From the NCBI GenBank assembly GCA_019456195.1, contig VRUK01000007.1, forward strand, positions 1 through 64,000: a stretch of DNA of 64,000 bases. Direction: 5' to 3'. The notes beneath the pieces were generated by a model. That model did no database searches and was not told the origin of the DNA. It saw nothing but the letters and a program-made list of their open reading frames with translations. Shown here in pieces: positions 50,404 to 59,111 of this stretch (position 1 is the first letter of the stretch; each line of letters opens with the position of its first letter). The position numbers were made by a program, and so were the translations under genes. The DNA comes from Planctomycetota bacterium. GTDB lineage: Bacteria > Planctomycetota > Phycisphaerae > Sedimentisphaerales > Anaerobacaceae.

Positions 50404-51354
50404 ATGTCGGAAAAAAGCTCCTCGTCAGTTAAAGGTACGTTCGAAGCTACCGCCTCTTCCAACAAACAGTTTGGGCCGCGATTCTACAAGCTCAAACTTG
50501 AGTTCTCGGCTGACGGCGCAAAAGCTTTTGCCGATTTCAATCCAGGACAGTTCGCCGAATTAGACCTTTCCCACACCGCCCTGCCTCCAGATGAATCCAT
50601 ACCGGAAGACTTACGCGACGCCGCCGAACGCAAAATACTGCTTCGCAGGCCTTTCAGTTTTACTAACGTAACCGCCAAAAAAAACAGAACCATCGCCGAG
50701 CTTCTTTACTGCGTAGTCGGCCCGGCCACACTGAGAATGACAACCATCTCCCCCGGCGATTCTCTAAGCGTAATCGGCCCTTTGGGAAATGGATTCTCTG
50801 TACCGGATAGCAAAAAAACCATCCTTCTGGTAGTTGGTGGAATGGGCGTCCCGCCATTACTGCATCTTGCAAAACACCTCACCAGCAGTTCCCGCCCCCC
50901 CGGGCTTGATGTCATTGCATTCGCCGGCGCAAAAACGGCAAAAGAGCTGCCCTTTGAAGGTTTCCTCGATGAGATTTCACAGCAATTAGGCTTTTCAATA
51001 CCCGAATTCGCTAAGTACGGCATTGAATCCTTGACGGCAACCAATGACGGTTCTGCCGGCTATCACGGTTTTGTCACTGATTGCCTTGCCGAATGGCTCA
51101 GCAAATCTTCCCTGCCCGCCAGGGATATTATCATTTATAGCTGTGGGCCGGAAGCAATGTTAGCAAAAATGGCTGAACTCGCTAAAGACAAAAATATCGA
51201 CTGCCAGCTCAGTCTCGAACGAAGAATGGCATGCGGTATAGGCCTGTGCCAAAGCTGTGCTGTCGGATGCAGGGTAACCGGCTCAAATGAAACTGTTTAC
51301 AAAATGTGCTGCAAAGACGGCCCAGTCTTTGACAGCAATGAGATAGTCTTCTAA
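50404..51354 (+). CDS. pyrK: Dihydroorotate dehydrogenase electron-transfer subunit PyrK
   Basis: A 316-residue iron-sulfur flavoprotein of the ferredoxin-NADP reductase family. The FAD domain includes FNPGQFAELDL and LLRRPFSFTNV, the R-x-Y/F-S/T-type FAD motif. The NAD half contains SVIGPLGNGF and LLVVGGMGVPPLLHLAK. The [2Fe-2S] cluster is at the C-terminus, with cysteines in MACGIGLCQSCAVGC and YKMCCKDGPVF. PyrK passes electrons from PyrD1B to NAD+, but no pyrD lies next to it here. ATG 50404 has AAGG 6 bases upstream; an in-frame TTG at 50398 is less suitable. It is 17 bases after the galactokinase-like gene. Confidence 0.93.
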   Translation: MSEKSSSSVKGTFEATASSNKQFGPRFYKLKLEFSADGAKAFADFNPGQFAELDLSHTALPPDESIPEDLRDAAERKILLRRPFSFTNVTAKKNRTIAELLYCVVGPATLRMTTISPGDSLSVIGPLGNGFSVPDSKKTILLVVGGMGVPPLLHLAKHLTSSSRPPGLDVIAFAGAKTAKELPFEGFLDEISQQLGFSIPEFAKYGIESLTATNDGSAGYHGFVTDCLAEWLSKSSLPARDIIIYSCGPEAMLAKMAELAKDKNIDCQLSLERRMACGIGLCQSCAVGCRVTGSNETVYKMCCKDGPVFDSNEIVF

Positions 51355-51410
51355 CAATCTGCAAAAAACTAAATACTATAATCTATTCATTAGTATGCTC
51401 GACTAATCGT

Positions 51411-51908
51411 TTACAGAATATCCCGTTTAGGTTTTCTCAGCTTTTTTATTGCTTCAAGCTGCAAGACAGCCTCCTTATCTCGTAAACGGTTCATCGACTT
51501 TTTTGCTTTTATCAAAGCATCCACGCTCAACACACGCATCTTCATTTTTTCAACTTCAATAAGCTCGCTTTCCTGTTTAACTTCACCGTAGTCCCCAAGG
51601 CCATCAATGAAGCTTAAGCAATCCAACTGACCGATGTCCGTATCGAGGTACAAATTCTTAAATTGGCCGCACGTCTGCTCCGTCAACTTAAGCCCCTTCC
51701 GGCCTGGTGTCATCCGGTGAACGGGGTGTAAATCCGAGATGGCTTTTTGCAGTGCAAGCAAAGTATCAGGCTTAAAATCGCAGCATATATCTATATCCTG
51801 AGTCACATAAGTACATCCGTGCACAACGCCTGCAAAACCGCCTATTATCACAAAATCCACCCCGGCGTTAACAAGCCGTTCAAGCAGGTTGATAAAATCA
51901 CTGCTCAC
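51411..51908 (-). CDS. Nucleotidyltransferase (AbiEii/MNT-like), possible toxin
   Basis: A 165-residue protein with a minimal nucleotidyltransferase core: LVNAGVDFVIIGGFAGVVHG (GG followed by catalytic region), YVTQDIDICCDF (the D-x-D metal site), then a helical C-terminus with a DALIKAKKSMNRLRDK segment. These are family features of AbiEii-like and MNT domains found in toxin-antitoxin pairs. Its GTG start overlaps the stop codon of the preceding small gene as GTGA, a classic coupled two-gene module. The partner is not a HEPN protein. A toxin role is inference. Confidence 0.75.
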   Translation of the reverse strand: MSSDFINLLERLVNAGVDFVIIGGFAGVVHGCTYVTQDIDICCDFKPDTLLALQKAISDLHPVHRMTPGRKGLKLTEQTCGQFKNLYLDTDIGQLDCLSFIDGLGDYGEVKQESELIEVEKMKMRVLSVDALIKAKKSMNRLRDKEAVLQLEAIKKLRKPKRDIL

Positions 51909-52099
51909 AGTTTTCTCGCTCCCTTAAGTTTCTCTGCCGTATTAAGTGCAATTTGATGTCTTGTAATACGCTCACTGTAGCTTCTGCGAACATTATCAAC
52001 CAGCATTGAAACATCTATCCCATAGTCAACTGCCGCCTGGATTTCTGCCGCTTGAGGATATTTGCTCTTCGCTATTCTGCTCTTTGATTTTGCTGTCAT
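51905..52099 (-). CDS. Small helical partner of the nucleotidyltransferase
   Basis: A 64-residue basic protein starting MTAKSKSRIAKSKYPQAAEI and containing the pattern DVSMLVDNVRRSYSERITRHQIALNTAEKL. N-x-R-R-S/T-x-x-E-R-x-x-R-H is the pattern of small proteins frequently encoded upstream of AbiEii/MNT-like nucleotidyltransferases. GAGGG lies close to the ATG. The four-base overlap with the next gene indicates coupling. It is the likely antitoxin or specificity partner; not experimentally based. Confidence 0.65.
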   Translation of the reverse strand: MTAKSKSRIAKSKYPQAAEIQAAVDYGIDVSMLVDNVRRSYSERITRHQIALNTAEKLKGARKL

Positions 52100-52196
52100 A
52101 CCCTCAATTATAAGCCCCCGCTTCTACAGCTTCAACATTTAAGCACATACTTTCCACTGCTTTTTTGAATTTTACTCTTTGCCATAACGAACTCAG

Positions 52197-52306
52197 CCCG
52201 TCCTGCCTGTCCCGAGTTTGTCGAGAGGAGCACTGTCGAAGGATCGAGAAACAATTAAGAGCTTCATTCCTGCGAAATCTGTCCTGAGCAAGGTCGAACG
52301 AGCAGG
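52197..52306. repeat. REP-like repeat cluster
   Basis: Two REP-like units, TGTCCCGAGTTTGTCGAGAG and CTGTCCTGAGCAAGGTCGAA, lie about 70 bases apart, with ATTCCTGC/GCAGGAAT arms around the second. They occupy the gap between the nucleotidyltransferase pair and the smc 3' end. Confidence 0.55.
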
Positions 52307-52345
52307 AATCCACATGAGTTGCGAGTTAAGACCGACTGGTAACGC

Positions 52346-55300
52346 TTACGCTACCGCCGACGTTTCCTCTTCATGCTCGCCGAATTTGACGCTTATCTTC
52401 TTGCTCACTCCCCGTATCTGCATCGTTATCCCGAACAGCACATTCGCAATGCTCATCGTGCGCTTGGCGTGTGTGATTACTATGAACTGCGATTCCTTTT
52501 GAAACTCCCGCAGCAGCATATTGAAACGCTCGTTGTTTGCCTCGTCCAGGGCAGCATCAACCTCATCGAGGAAACAGAACGGCGACGGCTTCGTCTTGAA
52601 AACCGAAAACAGCAGTGCAAGCGCCGTCATTGATTTTTCACCGCCGCTAAGCAGCGATATACTCCTGGTCTCCTTGCCGGGCGGGCGGGCTATAACCTCT
52701 ATCCCCGCTTCGAGAATATCTTCGGCGTCCTCAAGCATTATGTCCGCCTTGCCCCCGCCGAACAGCTTGCGGAAAATCTCCTGAAAATGTCCCCGTATCT
52801 CCTCAAAGGTCTGCTGAAATTTCTCTCTGCTCTTCTTATTAAGCCGGTTTATCAATTGCTGCAGTTGCCCCCTGCTGCTGTTGAGGTCCTGAACCTGTTC
52901 GCTCAAAAAGTCATGCCGTTTTTCGAGTGTCTCCTGCTCATCTATCGCGTCGATATTAACGTTCCCGAGTCTCTCAATCTTGCCTCGAAGCACGGTTATC
53001 TCTTCTTTGACCTTGTCCCAGTCAACATCTTCCTGGGTGTAATCTTCATAAGCCTCGGCCAAATCAATCTGCAACTGTTCCTGCACCCTCTCGATCAAAT
53101 CCTGCTGCCGAACCTCCAACTGACTCAATTCTATTTTAAGCTCGTTAATTTTGCGATCAGTCTCTTCTTTCTCGGCACGCCTCAGACGGACAAGCTCCTC
53201 CGCCTGTTTTCGTTCTTCAAGCAGCCTCTCAGCCTCTTTATGCAGCAATCTACTGCTCTCCTGGCTCTTTTCTTTTTCGACAAACAGTTCTGACACCCCC
53301 GCTTCGCAGCTAAGAATGTCCCGCTGGGCCTGGGCCAATTGCTCGCTGCAGTTTTTTATCTCATCCTGCGCCGTCTCCGCCGACGCACGGTTCTCCTGCA
53401 TCTGGCTTTGCAGGCTCGCGGTTATCTGCTTCAATGCCTTACTCTGCTCGGAAACCTGCCCCAAAGCCACCTTCAAATCGGTAAGCTTGTTTACCAATAT
53501 CTGCTGCTGTTCTTTTTGCTCGGCATATTTCGCCTCAAGCTCTTCTATGTGCGCCGTCCTCTGACTGTTTACCTCTTCCAGCTCCTCTAATTTCTGCTTC
53601 GAGTCGTACTCTTTCTGAACCGACTGCGCTATCTGTTCGGCCAGCATATCAATCTCATTGGCCAGCAAAGGCTCTTCCTGTCTGAGCCGTTGTATATTCT
53701 GCTCTATCAGGCTGAGCTTCGAGCCTACCTGCATCTTTTCGGTGTTCGCCTCATACACGGCCGTCCGCAGATCTTTACACAGGTCATCCAGATGTGCTTT
53801 CTTCTGATTGTTTTTCGCAATCTGGCTTTCAACCGCTTCGATTTCTGAAGCGATATTGGCGATGGTATCCTGAAGCTGACGAAGACGGCTTTTGCGCGAT
53901 ATTAAACCGCTCGCTTTGCCCAAAGGCCCCAGCTTTATCATCCCATCGCCGCTTAAGAATTCACCCTTCAAAGTAACAAAATTAAATTCATCCGGCACAC
54001 TCCTGGCCAGCTCTACCGCCTCTCGCAGAGACTCGACAACCAAGGTCCTGCCGAGCAGCTTCCAGGCCAGCGCCGCGTATTTACTGTCGAACTTTACGAA
54101 TTCAACAAGCCTGCCTTTAACACATTCGAATCCGGACCAGTCATTTGTATCTACAAACGGCTCTACCTTATCAAGACTTATGAAATTTACCCTGCCGTCA
54201 AGTTCTCGAATCATCTCAATATCAGCCAGCATCCTGCCTGTACTGTTGATTACAAGCGCATCGGTCTGCCCCTCGAGGGCCGCTTCGACCGCATTCGCAT
54301 ATTCGACGCCGGTTTCTATCGTTTCCGCCAATATCCCTTCGACGTAATCGAATTTGTTTTCAAACACCCTCTCCTGCAATATGCTCTTAACACCCGCCTT
54401 AAGCCCCTCACGCCTTTTCTCCATATCTGTCAATATCGTCAGCTCGCTGTTCAGTGCGCTCCGCACCTCTTTACTGTGGGCTAACCGTTTATTGTCCACT
54501 GCCAATGCTTCGTTGAGTTCTTCGCTTTTTGTGCGTTTGGTTTCCAGACTCTCCTTCAGTTCACCTAAGACCTTTTCAATATCATCATGGCGGGCGTTGT
54601 GCTGTGCCTTTTCAGTCAACAGCCCCTCTAATTCAGCACGAGCGGTTTCCGCCCGCCCCGAAAGACGGTCTTTCTGGCTCGATAAATTGTTGCGATAAAC
54701 TGAAATGCTCTGGACCTCGTTATGGAGCTGTGCCGTTCTCCTGACTATGTCGATAATTCCAGATTTCTCATCTTCAAGATGAGCCTCTAATGACGTACAC
54801 TCGGTATTCACTTCCTGGATGTCTTTTTGGATTTGCTCAACCGCCCCGCTTTTCTCTTCCAGAATCTTTTCGCAGTTCGCCAGCTCACTACTGTATTGTG
54901 ACGAATTTTGCTCGAATAGATTCTTCTGCCCCCGAAGTTTTTCAATCTTCTCTCTCGCGGATTGTTCTCGTTCCTGCAGCTCGGAAATTCTCGCTCGCAA
55001 AAAATCAATTCTTTGAAAACGCTGCTCGATTTTGCTGCGAACAGAAACAAGGGAATTGTCCGTCTGGCTCAACTTATGCTCTGTCTCTATTATTTCTTCA
55101 CCCAAATTGCTTACCAGGCTGTCCTGCTTGGCCACTTCCGCCGCCAGGGCACCGAACTGTTCACTAATCTCGTCAAGAACAGCCCCTTTGTCTTTCATCT
55201 GATCACGGTTCTTCCCGTATTCGACAAGAGAATAGCTGACCTGAAGCTCTTTGAGCTTTTGAGTATATTGAAGATAATTCCTTGCTTTACCAGCTTGCAG

Positions 55301-55930
55301 CTTTACACTGCGAAGCCTCTTGGCAATCTCGCCTATAATATCTGCAAGTCGAAGCAGATTCTGTTCAGTCCGTTCCAGTTTACGAAGGGCTTCTTTCTTA
55401 TGTGCCTTATACTTGCTTATCCCGGCTGCTTCTTCGAATATAAACCTTCGGTCCGTCTTCGATGCGCTCACTAAATACTCTATCTGGCCCTGCTCGAGAA
55501 TCGAATAGGCCCTCGTCCCTATACCGGTATCCATAAACAACTCTCGAATATCCTTCAGCCGGCAGATTTTGTTGTTTATTCGATACTCACTGTCACCACT
55601 CTTATATATTTTTCGTGTTACCTGGACCTCTTCCGCATCGATAGGAAGCTTACGCGTCCCGCTGCCTTCGGGGTTGGATATAAACAGACTCACTTCCGCC
55701 GCACCCAGGGGCTTTCTGCTGCTGCTTCCGCCGAATATCACATCAGCCATGTGCCCGCTTCGCAGACTCTTGACACTTTGCTCTCCAAGGACCCATTTTA
55801 CCGCATCGACAACGTTGCTTTTGCCGCACCCGTTGGGACCGACAATAGCAGTTATCGGACAATCGAAAACAAAATCCGTTTTGTCCGCAAAACTCTTAAA
55901 TCCGTTAAGAATAATTTTTTCAAGTCTCAT
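52346..55930 (-). CDS. smc: Chromosome segregation protein SMC
   Basis: A 1194-residue SMC ATPase, full length. The N-terminal Walker A is IVGPNGCGKSNVVDAVKWVLGEQ (about residues 29-51). Two long coiled coils flank a central hinge (about 500-700, GVKSILQERVFENKF through VVESLREAV and GEFLSGDGMIKLG). The C-terminus has the ABC signature LLSGGEKSMTALAL and Walker B PFCFLDEVDAALDEAN, then VITHAKRTM. It organises and segregates the chromosome with ScpAB, whose genes are not adjacent. The C-terminal tail FGEHEEETSAVA is short and acidic. Followed on the same strand by nothing for 240 bases. Confidence 0.97.
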   Translation of the reverse strand: MRLEKIILNGFKSFADKTDFVFDCPITAIVGPNGCGKSNVVDAVKWVLGEQSVKSLRSGHMADVIFGGSSSRKPLGAAEVSLFISNPEGSGTRKLPIDAEEVQVTRKIYKSGDSEYRINNKICRLKDIRELFMDTGIGTRAYSILEQGQIEYLVSASKTDRRFIFEEAAGISKYKAHKKEALRKLERTEQNLLRLADIIGEIAKRLRSVKLQAGKARNYLQYTQKLKELQVSYSLVEYGKNRDQMKDKGAVLDEISEQFGALAAEVAKQDSLVSNLGEEIIETEHKLSQTDNSLVSVRSKIEQRFQRIDFLRARISELQEREQSAREKIEKLRGQKNLFEQNSSQYSSELANCEKILEEKSGAVEQIQKDIQEVNTECTSLEAHLEDEKSGIIDIVRRTAQLHNEVQSISVYRNNLSSQKDRLSGRAETARAELEGLLTEKAQHNARHDDIEKVLGELKESLETKRTKSEELNEALAVDNKRLAHSKEVRSALNSELTILTDMEKRREGLKAGVKSILQERVFENKFDYVEGILAETIETGVEYANAVEAALEGQTDALVINSTGRMLADIEMIRELDGRVNFISLDKVEPFVDTNDWSGFECVKGRLVEFVKFDSKYAALAWKLLGRTLVVESLREAVELARSVPDEFNFVTLKGEFLSGDGMIKLGPLGKASGLISRKSRLRQLQDTIANIASEIEAVESQIAKNNQKKAHLDDLCKDLRTAVYEANTEKMQVGSKLSLIEQNIQRLRQEEPLLANEIDMLAEQIAQSVQKEYDSKQKLEELEEVNSQRTAHIEELEAKYAEQKEQQQILVNKLTDLKVALGQVSEQSKALKQITASLQSQMQENRASAETAQDEIKNCSEQLAQAQRDILSCEAGVSELFVEKEKSQESSRLLHKEAERLLEERKQAEELVRLRRAEKEETDRKINELKIELSQLEVRQQDLIERVQEQLQIDLAEAYEDYTQEDVDWDKVKEEITVLRGKIERLGNVNIDAIDEQETLEKRHDFLSEQVQDLNSSRGQLQQLINRLNKKSREKFQQTFEEIRGHFQEIFRKLFGGGKADIMLEDAEDILEAGIEVIARPPGKETRSISLLSGGEKSMTALALLFSVFKTKPSPFCFLDEVDAALDEANNERFNMLLREFQKESQFIVITHAKRTMSIANVLFGITMQIRGVSKKISVKFGEHEEETSAVA

Positions 55931-56039
55931 CTGTTATCCTGTTGTTAACGTCCGGTAACTATTAATAAAATATAAACATACAGCTTTTAGTCAAATACGC
56001 AATATTGTTATCGGCCGAAGGGCTGTCTTCTCTTGATAA

Positions 56040-57647
56040 TTAGCCGATTTCAGGTAAGTTTCCGGCCCAAAACTCCGCTTTTACTGCACCCTTGTCACAC
56101 ATCACCTTCAAAAGTGCTATAACATCCGCGTATGGAACACCTAAGCCACCACGACCCGGCTCACCTTCTGCTTTGGGCTTTTCGCAGAGGGTTCGGATAA
56201 TGTCACTAAGTACAAATGAGCTTCTCAATTGAGCCACCACACCCGGACGGTAGGGATGTTTGCGGATTATCGAGACATAGCTCTGACCGGACGGGGCGTT
56301 AATTGTTATATTACCGTCCTCTGAACGCACAAAAATCCCGCTACTGCATTGTATCGGGGCGCCGAATAAAGCGATTCGAGGCTGACCGCTGCGAGAGACA
56401 AAAACTGCTTTCTGTTCGGTTTGCGCTATTTGTTCCAAATAAAAATTACTTCCGACAAGCTCTTGTGTCACTGAAATATCGCCTAATTTCCGCAACTGCT
56501 CGTAAGCGGCCAGCCTCACGCGAAAATCAGCGTCACGCAGCAGCCTCTGCGATATTCGAGCCGCATCGTTACGTCTGGCCCCGACGGTTATTGATTCAAG
56601 GGCAACAATTCGATAAGCTGATTTTACGTCCATAGCTATTTGCCTGAGAGTCATCAGGCCCGCATCGCTGCCCAGATTAAGCATACATCTGGCGGCTCGC
56701 AGACGTACCTGCTCATTCGATACTGTCAGCAAAGTATTCAGTCCGACGAGACTTCGATTGCCTATGGCCTCAAGAGCTATTTCACTCGCATCCGCGTCCT
56801 GCAAAGCGGTAAGTTTTCTGATAAATATATTTATTCTCTCGTTGATAATTTCCATGTTGTGTGCAAGATATGTCATCTCGATTATCGAAACGAATCTTTT
56901 CTTTCGCTCTTTATGTTTAGCCGGCACTTTCACTTCAAGCCTGCCGGGCAAAATCACCTTCGCTGTTACGTCACCGAAAAGTTCGTTCACGCGGTTTCGA
57001 ATATTGTTCGTCGTCCTTAAATCGGGATCGTGAAGCTCCAGAGTTATCTTGTACTCATCAAGAACCTTTCCTCCGGCTAATACATATCCACCCCTTTTAT
57101 TGATTTTAGATGTCACGAATTTATCCAAATAAACCGTCCCTTTTGCCTCGGCCACAATTTTCGTAGCGATACCGAAAGTCCCCACAGGCTTCAGCTCCGT
57201 GCCCAGCAGCCACCCCCCTTCCAGGGAAGTAGTCTGTGTTCCATCTAATGCTGATACTCTCACATCGAAATTCTCATTCTTGGAAGCTATCGTCGGCATT
57301 ATTCCCTCTACCAGTACCACCGCTGTATCGGAGCCGCCAATAAATTTCGAAACGTCTATTCTCCGTCCGGGAAATAGCGTCTGTAGATGTTGTCCAAGAT
57401 ACGTCCTTATACCTGGAGGGCACTCGCCCGAACCCGTACCCTTCAATGCCACAACCAAACCGTATCCTTCGAGTTTCACCGATTCCGGCCAGGACATCTT
57501 CACCAATGACCCTATCGTGGTACCTAAATCTATCGCAGGCCTAAGGTCTTTTGCCCCCCTGCCGCCCCCCTCACCACAGCCGCCTATAAAGCAGCCGACA
57601 AGCACTGCTGTTATCACAAAAACCTTTTTTCGAATGACAATTTTCAT
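56040..57647 (-). CDS. FlgI-like (P-ring) domain lipoprotein with HEAT-like repeats
   Basis: A 535-residue exported lipoprotein. The signal VFVITAVLVGCFIGGC ends in a lipobox-like IGGC. Residues about 45-265 match the flagellar P-ring protein FlgI: GYGLVVALKGTGSGE, DTAVVLVEGIMP, NENFDVRVSALDGTQTTSLEGG, NRVNELFGDVTAKVILPGRLEV. After that come HEAT/PBS-like helical repeats (about 300-415: ALEAIGNRSLVGLNTLLTV, VRLRAARCMLNLG, YRIVALESITVG, RVRLAAYEQLRKLG), then a C-terminal region with PYADVIALLKVMC. No flagellar genes adjoin, and real P-ring proteins are not lipoproteins, so this is a re-used FlgI fold. ATG 57647 gives the signal; the frame opens earlier at 57701. Confidence 0.8.
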   Translation of the reverse strand: MKIVIRKKVFVITAVLVGCFIGGCGEGGGRGAKDLRPAIDLGTTIGSLVKMSWPESVKLEGYGLVVALKGTGSGECPPGIRTYLGQHLQTLFPGRRIDVSKFIGGSDTAVVLVEGIMPTIASKNENFDVRVSALDGTQTTSLEGGWLLGTELKPVGTFGIATKIVAEAKGTVYLDKFVTSKINKRGGYVLAGGKVLDEYKITLELHDPDLRTTNNIRNRVNELFGDVTAKVILPGRLEVKVPAKHKERKKRFVSIIEMTYLAHNMEIINERINIFIRKLTALQDADASEIALEAIGNRSLVGLNTLLTVSNEQVRLRAARCMLNLGSDAGLMTLRQIAMDVKSAYRIVALESITVGARRNDAARISQRLLRDADFRVRLAAYEQLRKLGDISVTQELVGSNFYLEQIAQTEQKAVFVSRSGQPRIALFGAPIQCSSGIFVRSEDGNITINAPSGQSYVSIIRKHPYRPGVVAQLRSSFVLSDIIRTLCEKPKAEGEPGRGGLGVPYADVIALLKVMCDKGAVKAEFWAGNLPEIG

Positions 57648-57761
57648 CCGGCCAGACACCTCAAAAAAGATTAATTTACCGCTGAGAAACAACTCTAACA
57701 TACTACGCCGTCAAATCAATTCCGTCAAGTCTAATCTAATCTCACAACAGAATCACACCCC

Positions 57762-58481
57762 TTAAACCTTGGCTAATAACGCATCAAACCGTTCATTTGC
57801 CGCTGCAATGTATTGTTCATCAGATATAAGAGGCATTTCCAGTTTCAGCCTGGTTTCTTCCGAAAGTCGCTGCTTTTCTACGATTTCCATCCCCGCCGTT
57901 TGAAGAAGCTTTTTGTATTCACGAATGATAGGTCTAAAAATTACCGGAGCGTCCTTCAATATACCGCCACCGCTTCTGTATATTTCACCGATGACCTTCG
58001 AACGCATATTTCTCGCTACCCTTTTAAACAACAGTTCGAGTACCTGGAAATGGCTATGCTCCGGAAAGCCGCAGTTCGATATAATAACTAATTTCGCTTG
58101 CTTTTCAGACCTGCTTATATGCACGCATTCTCCGCCTTCGTCTTTGTCGAAATGCGGATCAATACCCGCAATAAGCCTGTCCATAAAATTTTTCATAATT
58201 CCAGTGACATTATCAACGTAAACCGGCGTCGCAAAAACTACAATATCCGATTCGCCGAACGTCTTAATCAATTCCGCCATATCATCTTTAATAACGCATT
58301 TGCCCGGCGTCTTTATCCAGCACGTAAAACAACCCCGGCAGGGACGTATCTTCTTCTTCACAAGAAATACGTTCTCAACCTCAGCCCCGGCCTGCCCGGC
58401 CCCCTTCGAAAACTCTTTGACCATCACGTGGGTGTTCCCCTTCTTCCCACGGGGCGAGCCGTTGAATATAGTAACCTTCAT
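57762..58481 (-). CDS. Flavodoxin-family NAD(P)H-dependent FMN reductase
   Basis: A 239-residue flavodoxin-like oxidoreductase. It opens MKVTIFNGSPRGKKGNTHVM (FMN phosphate loop G-S-P-R-x-x-x-x-N-T), followed by IRPCRGCFTCWIKTPGKCVIKDDM. The C-x-G-C-x-x-C-W cysteine-rich segment, usual in this iron-sulfur-flavoprotein-like group, may be redox active. FATPVYVDNVTGIMKNFMDR closes the flavin site. It probably reduces quinones, disulfides or metals; the acceptor is unknown. It is 43 bases downstream of yjbQ on the same strand. Confidence 0.9.
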   Translation of the reverse strand: MKVTIFNGSPRGKKGNTHVMVKEFSKGAGQAGAEVENVFLVKKKIRPCRGCFTCWIKTPGKCVIKDDMAELIKTFGESDIVVFATPVYVDNVTGIMKNFMDRLIAGIDPHFDKDEGGECVHISRSEKQAKLVIISNCGFPEHSHFQVLELLFKRVARNMRSKVIGEIYRSGGGILKDAPVIFRPIIREYKKLLQTAGMEIVEKQRLSEETRLKLEMPLISDEQYIAAANERFDALLAKV

Positions 58482-58523
58482 AACAATCCCCCTTTTCTCG
58501 AATACGATTCTCTGCTCATTACT

Positions 58524-58943
58524 TCATTCCCCGACAATCTGACACACTACCGTTCTCGTCCGCGGCCTCGTATCAAAATCCACCAAAATAATCTGCTGCC
58601 ACGTCCCCAACGTCATTTTGCCGTCAACAACAGGCACACTCATAGAAGGCCCCAGCAGCGTGGCCCGAACATGCGAATGCCCGTTATCATCATGCCACGT
58701 CTCTTCGTGCTCATACCGGCCGCGCTCAGGCGCGATTTCCTCGAAACACGCCTCGATATCGTAATTAACCAATCCGGGTTCATATTCCGTCGTCGTTATC
58801 CCCGCAGTCGAGCCAACGTTGAAAACCGTAACAGTACCCTCCCTAACGCCTGATTGGCTCACAACATCGCTGACCTGCTCGGTAATATTAACGACATCGC
58901 AATTACCCTTCGTTTTAATGTTGAGATTTTCCGTCTTAACCAT
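58524..58943 (-). CDS. yjbQ: YjbQ (UPF0047) family protein
   Basis: A 139-residue protein of the YjbQ/UPF0047 family, for which a secondary thiamine-phosphate synthase activity has been reported in some members. Motifs: GTVTVFNVGSTAGITTTEYEPG (about 36-57), HEETWHDDNGHSHVRATLLGPSMSVPV (His-rich putative active site), GTWQQIILVDFDTRPRTR. The family's H-x-x-x-x-G...H-T-T-A-x-x-x-x-N-E form is partly altered here (VGSTAGITTTEYE). Full length. It precedes the FMN reductase gene by 43 bases in the same direction. The reaction in this organism is uncertain. Confidence 0.9.
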   Translation of the reverse strand: MVKTENLNIKTKGNCDVVNITEQVSDVVSQSGVREGTVTVFNVGSTAGITTTEYEPGLVNYDIEACFEEIAPERGRYEHEETWHDDNGHSHVRATLLGPSMSVPVVDGKMTLGTWQQIILVDFDTRPRTRTVVCQIVGE

Positions 58944-59111
58944 TCGCTACAATCCTTATCATCGGCAATATTATCCCCCAACAACAGCAGCAAACTTAAC
59001 GAATCCGCCCTATTTTTGCAACCCCAGCTTCTGCCATTTTTGCTATTTGCGAACAGTAGGCTTGATTTTGAGTATAAATAATGAAAGAATAAATGTTTTA
59101 GGAATATATCA

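Noticed and set aside
56040-57647. Evidence for a flagellar operon
   Set aside because: Only the FlgI-like domain is present; no other flagellar gene adjoins and the lipobox and HEAT repeats are atypical.
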